A stretch of DNA of 64,000 bases. Origin: Clostridia bacterium. GTDB lineage: Bacteria; Bacillota; Clostridia; TANB77; CAG-508. Every line of letters starts with the position of its first letter. Within the stretch, counting starts at the first letter, position 1. The notes beneath the pieces were generated by a model. The model did not search any database. It had not been told where the DNA came from and saw only the letters and a program-made list of their open reading frames with translations. Below, piece after piece: positions 17,815 through 26,148 of this stretch. The stretch covers positions 95,563 to 159,562 of the forward strand of contig JAGBAJ010000042.1 in NCBI GenBank assembly GCA_017939755.1, written 5' to 3'. Both the position numbers and the translations under genes were made by a program.

Positions 17815-18681
17815 TTAAGTACTGATTTTTTTAACTTCCTCCTCCGTTAGACCTGTGCATTTTATTATAAATTCAATATTGATTCCTTCTTTTAACATAT
17901 TTTTAGCAATTCTTATTTTCTCACTTGCTTCACCTTCTAATATGCCATCTGCTTTTCCAGTAGCATATCCTTCATTTCTGCTTGAATTCATTTCTCTTAT
18001 ATATTTATCTCTTAACCTGGCCTTTTCACGCTCTTTTTCGTCTTGGCTTATTTGCTCTAGTACTTTTTTTGCTGCTTTTATATCTTCATCTTCTTCCATA
18101 TCAAAATCCTCCTTTTCATTTGGATTTAGAATAAATTTTAACCATTTTGTTAGCTTTTTCTGTTTTACGCTTTGGTTATTATTTACTTCTAGTTTCTTTA
18201 GCTCTATTATATGAAGTTCAAGTTTTTCTGTCAATATTATTTCTGAAAATTCATCTTCTCTTATGTGCCACGATGTGTGAAATTTTGGGATTTTATTTAG
18301 ATTGGTTAATTCAAAATCTGCTATTAGAATTGCTATAGCTTTCTTCGTTTCTATGTAATCTTCTCCCTTATTGATGCTGTTGCTATATAAGTTTGACCAA
18401 TACCATAAGATTCTATCTGCTATGTTTTGATTTTTTGCAACTTGCATTTCAATATCAAATACAGAATTATTATCTGCTGTTGCTTTTATGTCTAATACTC
18501 CCATTTTGTCGTCTTGTAGCTCTTTTATTGTTGGAACAGAGCTTGCTATTTCTAGCGACTTGTATTTTTCATTTGTTATTGATTCAAGCAATCCTTTTGT
18601 TATTTTTTCGTTTCCTTTGTAACCAAATATTCTCCCGAATACATAATCATTTGTTGGATTTAGTAATGTTTGTTTTGTCAT
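17815..18681 (-). CDS. Rpn-type PD-(D/E)XK nuclease/putative transposase
   Basis: The 288-aa protein opens with LLNPTNDYVFGRIFGYKGNE and has the catalytic PD-(D/E)XK core VLDIKATADNN...VFDIEMQV (about residues 78-98, D and E-x-Q), as in the Rpn family of recombination-promoting nucleases (PDDEXK_2). The C-terminal part has the usual charged helix and GYATGKADGILEGEASEK repeat-like segment followed by a small GLTEEEVKKI motif. Length is normal. It lies in the repeat-rich island and is separated from unit A by a terminator at 18736-18780. These genes move and duplicate often; a C-terminal remnant lies at 15618-15690. Confidence 0.9.
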   Translation of the reverse strand: MTKQTLLNPTNDYVFGRIFGYKGNEKITKGLLESITNEKYKSLEIASSVPTIKELQDDKMGVLDIKATADNNSVFDIEMQVAKNQNIADRILWYWSNLYSNSINKGEDYIETKKAIAILIADFELTNLNKIPKFHTSWHIREDEFSEIILTEKLELHIIELKKLEVNNNQSVKQKKLTKWLKFILNPNEKEDFDMEEDEDIKAAKKVLEQISQDEKEREKARLRDKYIREMNSSRNEGYATGKADGILEGEASEKIRIAKNMLKEGINIEFIIKCTGLTEEEVKKIST

Positions 18682-18735
18682 AAAATCACTCCTTTGGGTT
18701 TTGGCAGACTTGCCGAGAATTAAAAATTTATTGAA

Positions 18736-18780
18736 TAAAAAATAGAGGGACTATTATACTTCTGTATAACTATTCCCCCT
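18736..18780 (-). terminator. Intrinsic terminator upstream of the Rpn gene
   Basis: AGAGGGACTATTATAC pairs with GTATAACTATTCCCCCT around TTCT, and a T6 run follows on the minus strand. It would stop transcription coming from repeat unit A. Confidence 0.75.
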
Positions 18781-18987
18781 AAATATTTGTTATTATATAT
18801 GCTTGTTAAGTGATTTGCAAGAAATTTCGTCACTCATATTTCGTCAAAATACGCCTTTTATAGAAAAGGTTTGCCACCTATTACTTAACAGATCTTACCT
18901 GAATATTTGTTTAAAATTTTCATTGATTTTTTTTTTGATTCATCATATAATAAAAGTATAAAGAGAAAAGAGCTTAGCGCCCTTTCC

Positions 18988-19161
18988 TCATGGTTGTTTT
19001 TGATTGAAGTTAGATGTGGTGTCAACTTCAATCTTTTCTTTTTCCATTGATATCTTAGAATTATATCCAAGAGCTGCCAAGCAGCATATCATAATTGATA
19101 TAATTGCAACCACAGCTACAATAGTAAAAGAAACTATTAATTTATTAGTATTTTCCTTCAT
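18988..19161 (-). CDS. Small single-pass membrane peptide, copy A
   Basis: The ORF encodes 57 aa: a short polar N-terminus (MKENTNKL), one transmembrane helix (VSFTIVAVVAIISIMICC), and a charged C-terminal tail. Copies at 19647-19814 and 22998-23165 differ at a few positions, mainly in the tail, while the membrane helix is almost unchanged. AAAGGAG lies about 14 bases ahead of the ATG, a long spacing, so translation may be weak or regulated. The last codons contain GATTGAAGT...ACTTCAATC, which can fold on itself around the stop. Family unknown; toxin-like type I peptide is one hypothesis. Confidence 0.65.
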   Translation of the reverse strand: MKENTNKLIVSFTIVAVVAIISIMICCLAALGYNSKISMEKEKIEVDTTSNFNQKQP

Positions 19162-19251
19162 CCTATGTACGCTTTCTCCTTTCTTACCATATTTGATGCT
19201 CCATTTAAAATATAATTTCAGCTACCACAAAGGTAACTTTTATTGAATATA

Positions 19252-19346
19252 AAAACAGATGCATCAATTAACAGATACAATTTAATTATATTTGCTAATT
19301 AATGCATCTGTTTTGAAAGGATTTGCTCTTCAATCAAAATAACCCA
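19252..19346 (-). ncRNA. Candidate short RNA or terminated leader, copy A
   Basis: From the promoter at 19353-19381 a transcript of about 95 nt would run to an intrinsic terminator formed by AAAACAGATGCATTAATTA / TTAATTGATGCATCTGTTTT with a T-run. It contains TTTTGATTGAAG, complementary over 12 nt to CTTCAATCAAAA at the end of the peptide ORF. It may be a trans-acting RNA or a leader whose read-through expresses the peptide. Arrangement is conserved in copies B and C. Confidence 0.5.
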
Positions 19347-19352
19347 GATTGC

Positions 19353-19381
19353 ATTTTATTATGGAATTATGGTGAAGTCAA
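19353..19381 (-). promoter_or_regulatory. Sigma-A promoter of unit A
   Basis: On the minus strand TTGACT (19376-19381) and TAAAAT (19353-19358) have a 17-bp spacer. The same boxes and spacing recur in unit B (20006-20034) and unit C (23357-23385). Confidence 0.7.
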
Positions 19382-19646
19382 TAAATTCAAGTGTTCTTTA
19401 GCTTTTTTCGTATGACAGAAATCGACATGGAGAGTGAACTCGCTTATATCTATAAAAATAGTAAAAATTTGCAAATTGATGTGTTTTTGAAAGTAGTCCC
19501 CAAAAACACATAGGCGATGTTATAATATTTGTAACTATGAAAAAGTGTACTAAATATTTATTTACAAATTTCATTGATTTTTTCTTTGATCAATTATATA
19601 ATATAAATATAAAGAGAAAAGAGCTTAACGCCCTTCTCTCATAGGT

Positions 19647-19814
19647 TTAAGTTTGATTGAAGTTGGATTGAGACTCTACTTCAATCTTTTCTATTTCCAT
19701 TGATATCCTAGAATTATATCCAAGTGCTGCCAAGCAACATATCATAATTGATATAATTGCAACTACAGCTACAATAGTAAAAGAAATTATTAATTTATTA
19801 GTATTTTCCTTCAT
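19647..19814 (-). CDS. Small single-pass membrane peptide, copy B
   Basis: This 55-aa version differs from copy A by V10I, K36R and a slightly different tail ending SQSNFNQT. The membrane helix and the CCLAALGYNS segment are unchanged. The stop is followed by the GAGAGAAGGGCG hairpin. In this copy the opposite-strand reading frame seen over A and C is broken by a TGA, which argues that the minus-strand ORF is the real gene. Confidence 0.65.
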   Translation of the reverse strand: MKENTNKLIISFTIVAVVAIISIMICCLAALGYNSRISMEIEKIEVESQSNFNQT

Positions 19815-19903
19815 CCTATGTACGCTTTCTCCTTTCTTGTTATATTTGATGCTCCGTTTAAAATATAATTTCAGCTACCACAAAAGTAACTTTTTTTGAA
19901 TAT

Positions 19904-19999
19904 AAAACAGATGCATCAATTAACAGATACAACTTAATTATATTTGCTAATTAATGCATCTGTTTTGAAAGGATTTTGCTCTTCAATCAAAATAACCTA
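19904..19999 (-). ncRNA. Candidate short RNA or terminated leader, copy B
   Basis: The promoter TTGACT (20029-20034) -17- TAAAAT (20006-20011) precedes it. The terminator hairpin with ATGCATCTGTTTT ends it. It carries TTTTGATTGAAG, pairing 11 nt with the end of the copy B peptide ORF. Confidence 0.5.
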
Positions 20000-20260
20000 G
20001 ATTGCATTTTATTATGAAATTACGGGGAAGTCAATGAATATTGGCTTTCTTTGATCTTTTTCGTATGACAGAAATCGACACAGAGCGAACTCGCTTATAT
20101 CTATAAAATAGTAAAAATTTGCAACTTGCTGTTTTTTTAAAAGTAGTCCCCAAAAACATAATTTATTCTCACTAAACATCTTATCATATTCATTAAATAA
20201 TCTGTGAAATCCCCCCCATTCTAAAATACAATACCCATCTGTTTTTTCTGAATTATAAAT

Positions 20261-22568
20261 CTAAAATTTAAGTTTACTCATAAAAATTGAGGTCAACTTG
20301 TGTGTTTGATCGTCAAATAAATCATCCCATATGTCATTTTCTTTAGTTCTTAACTCTGTTGCAGTCCTAATTCTGGAAATATCCTTTTCTTCTCTTTTTA
20401 TAATTTCTATTATTCTTAATAAATGTTTATAATACTTACTCTCTTTGCAACAATAAGCACCTACAGTTGTATATAATGTCATCATAAATACTAATGTCTT
20501 TTCAGTAACTTTCATATTATTAGCTATCTTATATAAATCAGATGTTCTATCGATTAGATAATTTGTTAAGGTTTCATTATCATTTTTAAGACTCCTTATT
20601 ATATACCAACCTAGGCAGTTAGACACTATTCTTAATGCATTTTCCATATTATTTTCTATACATTGTACACCAATATTATACATCTTTTTATATAGTTCTT
20701 TTTTCATTTTATTATTAGCGAGAATAAATTTTGCTCCATCTTTATCATCCATCAAGTCATCTAATAAATTTATTACTTCAATAATCTTTTTTTCATCTTC
20801 TTTACTATCGCATATTACAATATTAAGTATACTTTTTAATATGTATTGACCAAATTTATTTGTAATATACTTTTCCTTGTCCATTGTAATTATCAACTCT
20901 TCCAATTCCTCAAATATAATTTCCATTATGGTTGTTTTCTCTGTATCAACATTATATGATAGAGTATTAATAAAAACGCTAAACAACAATTCTTTTACAT
21001 TTGAATTTTCATTTTCCAAATCCATTATAGTTTTTTGTAAGATTTCAATAATACAATATAACATTGAAATTTTCTCGTTTACTATTGCATTAGCCATTAA
21101 TCTATGTATCTCTTTCAGCATTACATTTATTTTTTTCTCATCGTTACAATTCTTGATTATTAATTTGTCATAGGCAGGTATAAAATCACAATAATTAGAA
21201 TTTGGAAACTTTATAGAAAGTTTCATAAGAAAATCAAAAATTCTTTCTCTGTTCTCATCTTCTTTTCCTTCTGCAATTTCCATGTATTTATTTAAAAAGT
21301 ATAGTATGAAGCTATTCCAATTTTCATTTTCTATAATTGCATTTTCATTATTACATATTATTGTAATATATCGCTCAATGTGATCCATATCTTTTTCTTC
21401 AAGCAATATTCTTGCATACATCTGATATAGAATTATAACATTATCGATATCTTCACTATTATATGTAATATGTTCTGTGTAGTTCTGCAACTTCTCAATT
21501 AAAATGTTGTAGCAGTTTTCATCTTTACATTCTTCAAGTAAGTAGAAAATTGTTTTGCCAATATTGTTAAAGTTTACATCTTTATCCCAAAGTTTTAATG
21601 ATAGATTTGTTGCATAAAGGACATCTATATATTTCTTAAATTTTTCGTGTTCACCGCTTCTTTATTAAAAATAGACCTATATTCACGTTAAGAATTAATA
21701 TCTGATTCAAAATATTTTCTTCTTTAAATCGTTTTGACAATACATTTATATTTTTTAAATACTTTTCAAACCAAGGTATATTATTTACAATTAGGCATTT
21801 CTTCATATTATTCTCTTGTTGTTTAAATAATTGGGGAATAATCGATTTATTCTTTTCATTATCTGCATTCCTTATTTGCATAATTCCTAATCCAATTATC
21901 TTGTTTAGTGTATACTCTGCAATTTCTTTCTTATCATTTAAATATAGCTGATTACACTTTTCAATTAACTCTCCAAATATTTCATTTGTCTTATGGGCAA
22001 TATTACTACATGCATAATATTCATCTTTTGAAACACATTCATTGTAAAAACTCGCGTAATTAAAAAATACATCATCTATATCTTTTTCGTTAACACTATT
22101 ATTTGTAAATTTTTTCTTCATATCTATAAAGTATTTATCAATATATGTTTTTACCGCTAGCTTTCTATTAATTCTGTACGAGTCAAAAAATATGACAGCC
22201 ACATCAATTACAAATAGTACTAATAAATAAATCTGAGCCACTATATTATCAAAAATATATATTGTAAGTGCGTTGATAATAATAGTTCCAAATGAAAATA
22301 TTATTATCATTTTTCCAGACTTCAATATATCTCTTTCAATTATTTCCATTGGGTATGAGTTCTTATATAATTGTATTAATATAAAATATGCAGACATCCA
22401 TATAGCAATTAATCCAATCAATCCTTGGAATATTAATTCCGATAAGGTCTCTAAATTTTTGTTATCACCAAAATCGTTGTTATTACTATATAAAAATATA
22501 GTTGAGGATACAACTATAATTGCCAATATTAAGCATATTTCTCTCTTGTATTTTTTTATTATTTTCAT
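20261..22568 (-). pseudogene. Large membrane/helical protein, split by a +1 frameshift
   Basis: Two frames join into one protein of about 768 aa. The first (22568-21651; start MKIIKKYK with an AGGAG site) has four membrane helices in residues 9-130 and a helical region, ending NIGLFLIKKR-stop. In the next frame the protein continues at once (SGEHEKFKKYIDVLYATNLS...) and runs open to 20261 with the same helical, Asn/Lys/Glu-rich style. Losing one base in ATAAAGAA near 21656 restores one frame. The C-terminal 540 residues look like an alpha-solenoid. No family is recognised. It lies between repeat units B and C. Confidence 0.7.
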
Positions 22569-22683
22569 AATCCCCATCTCCTATTTGACTTGTTATTTAT
22601 ATTTCTTCTTATATCAAAAAATGTCGAAATATGCAACTGAAAATAGGTTGCATATTTCGACTTTTTTCGATTTCTTTAATATT

Positions 22684-22830
22684 TAATTTTATTATTAGTA
22701 TTTTCATTCATCCTGTGTATACCTTCTCCTTTCTTGTTATATTTGATGCTCCGTACAAAATATATTTTCAGCTACCAAAAATGTAACTTTTCTTGAATAT
22801 AAAAACAGATGCATCAATTAAATTAAATGG
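22684..22830 (-). repeat. Truncated copy E of the repeat unit
   Basis: It matches only the part of the unit around the peptide start codon (TATTAGTATTTTCATTCATCC, then upstream leader to AAAACAGATGCATCAATTA). The peptide frame stops after about ten codons. Together with unit C it fills the stretch between 22569 and 23625, which otherwise holds no gene. Confidence 0.75.
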
Positions 22831-22997
22831 GAAATCTCAAAAATCATGAAGCAATATGGTTTAAAGATTTTAAAAATGAAAATCCTACTAAAAGTTTATG
22901 CTATCAATATTTTTAAATATTTCATTGATTTTTTCTTTGATTCATCATATAATATAAATATAACAAGAAAAGAGCTTAGCGCCCTTTTCTCATAGAG

Positions 22998-23165
22998 TTA
23001 GTTTTGATTGAAGTTAGATTCGGACTCTACTTCAATCTTTTCTTTTTCCATTGATATCTTAGAATTATATCCAAGTGCTGCCAAGCAACATACCATAATT
23101 GATATAATTGCAACTACAGCTACAATAGTAAAAGAAATTATTAATTTATTAGTATTTTCCTTCAT
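22998..23165 (-). CDS. Small single-pass membrane peptide, copy C
   Basis: A 55-aa version with I24V in the membrane helix (numbering from the first Met) and the tail ESESNFNQN. All three copies keep an intact frame although flanking copies D and E are broken, which suggests the intact ones are expressed. Leader, terminator hairpin and promoter are as in copy A. Confidence 0.65.
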   Translation of the reverse strand: MKENTNKLIISFTIVAVVAIISIMVCCLAALGYNSKISMEKEKIEVESESNFNQN

Positions 23166-23255
23166 CCTATGTACGCTTTCTCCTTTCTTGTTATATTTGA
23201 TACTCCGTTTAAAATATAATTTCGGCTACCACAAAAGTAACTTTTCTTGAATATA

Positions 23256-23350
23256 AAAACAGATGCATCAATTAACAGATACAACTTAATTATATTTGCT
23301 AATTAATGCATCTGTTTTGAAAGGATTTGCTCTTCAATCAAAATAACCTA
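23256..23350 (-). ncRNA. Candidate short RNA or terminated leader, copy C
   Basis: The promoter TTGACT (23380-23385) -17- TAAAAT (23357-23362) leads to a terminator hairpin at 23256-23318. The 12-nt TTTTGATTGAAG segment is complementary to the end of the copy C peptide ORF. Confidence 0.5.
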
Positions 23351-23625
23351 GATTGCATTTTATTATGGAATTACAGAGAAGTCAACAAATTCAAGTGCTC
23401 TTTAACTTTTTTCGTATGACAGAAATCAACACGGAGAGCCAACTCGCTTATATCTATAAAAATAGTAAAAATTTGCAAATTGCTATTTTTTGAAAGTAGT
23501 CCCTAAAAACATAAAAAAAAATAGAGAAAGAATGATTCAAATAATCTTCCCCTATGTTAAAACATATTATACTTTGAAATTTTTATATTTTCATGCATAA
23601 TCATATAACAACATTCTACAAATGT

Positions 23626-24486
23626 TTAGCTTTCATAATAAACCGCTATTGGATTTATAATAATCAAGTCCTCCTGCTTTGTAGGCAATATTGACCTTAA
23701 AGTATCATTAATTGAATCTTGCATTATTTCAAAAACGTTGTCACTATCAGAATCATTCATATTTTCTCCTATAATATTAGAAATCATTCCAACACAGTTC
23801 ATTTCACCACCATACATAAAACTAACACTAGATGGATTTACACGAAAATATTTTTCATCAAGTGGTATTAGATATCCGTCACTTGATACTAACATCTTTG
23901 AATATGGAATCATACTTCTAATTCCTTTTATTGCAAAAGCTATATCTCTGTAGTTTTGAGCAACTCTTTTTTTCTTCTCCTCGATAGAAATATTGTCTTC
24001 TTCATCTATATCCATTCTTAAACTTGTATTTAATAGTTTACCTATTTTCTCCTGCTTTGACTTTATAATAAAATCCACTGCCATATCCTCAGAAAATAAT
24101 TTTACTAAATAATCTAAATCCACAAAATTGAAATTACCTTTTATCTTTGTATATTCTCCCCACAATTCACCATTTTCAATATCTATATACTTGAGAGCTC
24201 TGTCAAATGCAGCATCATGAATTTTCTTTTCATTAATGCTCCTTACAGTTACATTGTTTGCTATATCTACGCCTAATTCAGCAGTACCTTTCATATTCGC
24301 CTCAGCATTGAGAACTTTAAAGAATGATCCTCCAACTTTTCCATCCACTCCTACATTTGCAGAAGCATTAACTTCCTGGCTTTCCGTATTAGAATTTTCT
24401 TGTTGAGAATTTGTCAATAATCCATTTTCTGCTTGAGCTATAATTGAATTTACTATATCTGTATCCATATATAAAAATTGTTTCAT
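23626..24486 (-). CDS. Hypothetical protein, possibly DUF6414 family
   Basis: The 286-aa protein begins MKQFLYMDTDIVNSIIAQAENG, an N-terminus (FLYxDxDxVNSxIAQ) that I associate with proteins named DUF6414; this recall is not certain. A Gly/Ala/Ser-rich stretch follows (residues 30-75, VNASANVGVDGKVGGSF), then a mixed alpha/beta region. There is no signal peptide or membrane helix. RBS AGGAGAC. It stands at the edge of the accessory island between unit C and the transposase pseudogene. Role unknown. Confidence 0.7.
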   Translation of the reverse strand: MKQFLYMDTDIVNSIIAQAENGLLTNSQQENSNTESQEVNASANVGVDGKVGGSFFKVLNAEANMKGTAELGVDIANNVTVRSINEKKIHDAAFDRALKYIDIENGELWGEYTKIKGNFNFVDLDYLVKLFSEDMAVDFIIKSKQEKIGKLLNTSLRMDIDEEDNISIEEKKKRVAQNYRDIAFAIKGIRSMIPYSKMLVSSDGYLIPLDEKYFRVNPSSVSFMYGGEMNCVGMISNIIGENMNDSDSDNVFEIMQDSINDTLRSILPTKQEDLIIINPIAVYYES

Positions 24487-24938
24487 CTTACCTGTCTCCT
24501 TGCATATTTATTTTAATTTACTATTGTTTATTTTCTAAATTATCTGGCCTCCACGCATACGGCTCTTATGCATTTTCTTTACTTTGCTCTATTATTTCAT
24601 TGTATTTATACCATTATTTTCTCTTACAATATCACAAATTGAAGAATCGTTCAATAAATTAATTAGATTCCCTTTTGTATTTTTTTACCTTATATTCATT
24701 TGTATTCCTCGAATGTAGGTATGATTGCCATTCTATAAAACATCTACGCCATATAACCCTGCTCGCTCTTTAAAAGCTGTATCATTTGTAAATGATTAAC
24801 TTTACCTTGATTATTCTCCATTTTTCCTTCTATTTTGCTTATTACCTTTTCTTTATAGTAATATTTTCAGGTATTATACCATACATCGTTGAAAAAAATA
24901 GATTTTATACTGAAAAAAAATAATTAACATTCTTAATA
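24487..24938. other. Gene-less stretch before the transposase remnant
   Basis: Short peptides with sense (for example NLINLLNDSSICDIVREN on the minus strand near 24620-24675) appear without start codon or ribosome binding site and are broken by stops. This looks like decayed coding sequence, but I cannot assign it. Confidence 0.4.
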
Positions 24939-25914
24939 GTTACAATTCATTACAAACAGCGTCGTTATGAGTGTTCTTCTTGTCACAATTCTTTTAACGA
25001 AAGCAACTGCATCGTTTCCAGATACTCTCATCATACTACTAACTTAAATGGCTATATCGTAAATTCTTTACGCTCCAAAATTTCTATGAACGATATCTCT
25101 AAAGATGCTAATATTGCTCCTTCTTTTATATCAAAAATGCTACCTTACTTATCTATTACTTGTACTACACTTCCCGAAGTTCCTTGCATTGATGAATTTA
25201 AGGGTAATTCTGGTACGGAAAAATACCAAGTTGTTCTTCTTAACGGCTAAACTCATGAAATTGTCGATATTATTGAGTGCCGTTATAAGTATTTTCTGTG
25301 CAATTACTTCAAGAAGTTTCCTAAATTTCAACTTGATAATGTTAAATTTTTTGTTACTGATTTGTGGGAAACATACAAAGATATTGCTTTTACATATTTT
25401 ACTCATGCTAAAATTATTGCTGATTGTTTTCACTTTGTTCGTTATGCTACTGGGGCTGTTGACACATTACGCAAGAAAGTCCAATCTAACCTTCAAAAAA
25501 GTGAACGAAAATGGTTCAAGAAATCTCGACGACTATTACTTTCTCGCAAATGTAAAATAAAAAATGATGATGATATTGAACAACTAAACTATATGCTCAT
25601 TAACTTTTCTGAAGATTTGCGTATCGCATATCGTGAAAAAGAGTGTTTCCTTGATACCATTCATTCTTCTGAGCCATACAAAATCAAAGAGCAACTTTTC
25701 AATGAATGGGTTTATCGCAATCTGCATTCACCCGTTGAAGAACTCGTATCTGTTGCAAAAACCTATCAACACTGGGCTATTGAAATTCGCCATGTCCTTG
25801 AATTTCCATACTCTAATGGTTGTACTGAAGGGATTAATAATAAAATTAAAACGAATATCATATGGTATGACAAATTTTACTCATTTTAAAGCTCATATTA
25901 TGCTTCTTGATTAA
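24939..25914 (+). pseudogene. ISL3-like transposase, truncated and interrupted
   Basis: In one frame the sequence reads HYKQRRYECSSCHNSF (end of the zinc-finger), then a helix-turn-helix (MNDISKDANIAPSFISKML), CIDEFKGNSGTEKYQVVL, an in-frame TAA at 25248-25250, then FVTDLWETYKDIAFTYF...IIADCFHFVRYATGAVDTLRK and FPYSNGCTEGINNKIK. A small deletion near 25850 shifts the final NFTHFKAHIMLL segment into another frame. The N-terminal ~60 residues of the transposase are missing. The element is therefore inactive. No clear terminal repeats were found at both ends. Confidence 0.85.
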
Positions 25915-26093
25915 TATACTTTTTTAGCCGATTTACAATTGGTTTATTAATCGAATTCAAAAATAATAAAATTTATAATTTGTTGATTTACATTCTAAAA
26001 ATGGTAAAAAAGGAGTGAATAAGCTTTTTACAACTTATCCACCCCAACTCTTGACAAAGAACCCAAACTACTAAATAACAGAAATTTCTAGTA

Positions 26094-26143
26094 CAAAAAA
26101 AGGTCGAATAGTACAAGGCCAAAATCACCTTGTATTATTCGAC
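26094..26143 (-). terminator. Terminator of the capsule operon
   Basis: GTCGAATAGTACAAGG / CCTTGTATTATTCGAC, one mismatch, is followed by T7 on the minus strand, immediately after the flippase gene. Confidence 0.9.
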
Positions 26144-26148
26144 TAACT

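Larger units (their letters stand above)
18898..19509 (-). repeat. Repeat unit A (~612 bp) with small-peptide gene
   Basis: Units A (18898-19509), B (19550-20158) and C (22906-23511) are near-identical and in the same orientation. Each contains, on the minus strand, a promoter, a short terminator-ended RNA, a 55-57-aa membrane-peptide gene and a hairpin after its stop (GAGAAAAGAGC.../...CCTTTCCTC). Each unit ends (high-coordinate side) with the CTGTTTTTT-GAAAGTAGTCCCC-AAAAACA motif. The unit runs beyond the coding part on both sides, so the whole module was duplicated. Confidence 0.9.
19550..20158 (-). repeat. Repeat unit B (~609 bp) with small-peptide gene
   Basis: It starts 41 bp after unit A and has the same order of elements: post-stop hairpin, peptide gene, terminator hairpin, short RNA, promoter and the AAAGTAGTCCCC-type end motif. 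The region 20159-20260 beyond it holds no gene. Confidence 0.9.
22906..23511 (-). repeat. Repeat unit C (~606 bp) with small-peptide gene
   Basis: This is the third full copy, separated from A and B by the frameshifted membrane gene at 20261-22568. It has the same internal order and ends with TTTTTTGAAAGTAGTCCCT-AAAAACA. Confidence 0.9.

Noticed and set aside
19004-23250. Plus-strand hydrophobic ORFs (about 80 aa) over repeat units A and C.
   Set aside because: They start with TTG without a ribosome binding site, are antisense to the minus-strand peptide gene, and the frame is stopped by TGA in copy B; the minus-strand peptide is open in all three.
24545-24600. GAGCCGTATGCG on the minus strand, reminiscent of group II intron domain V.
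   Set aside because: The rest of the domain V hairpin and any reverse transcriptase are missing; a 12-base resemblance is not enough.
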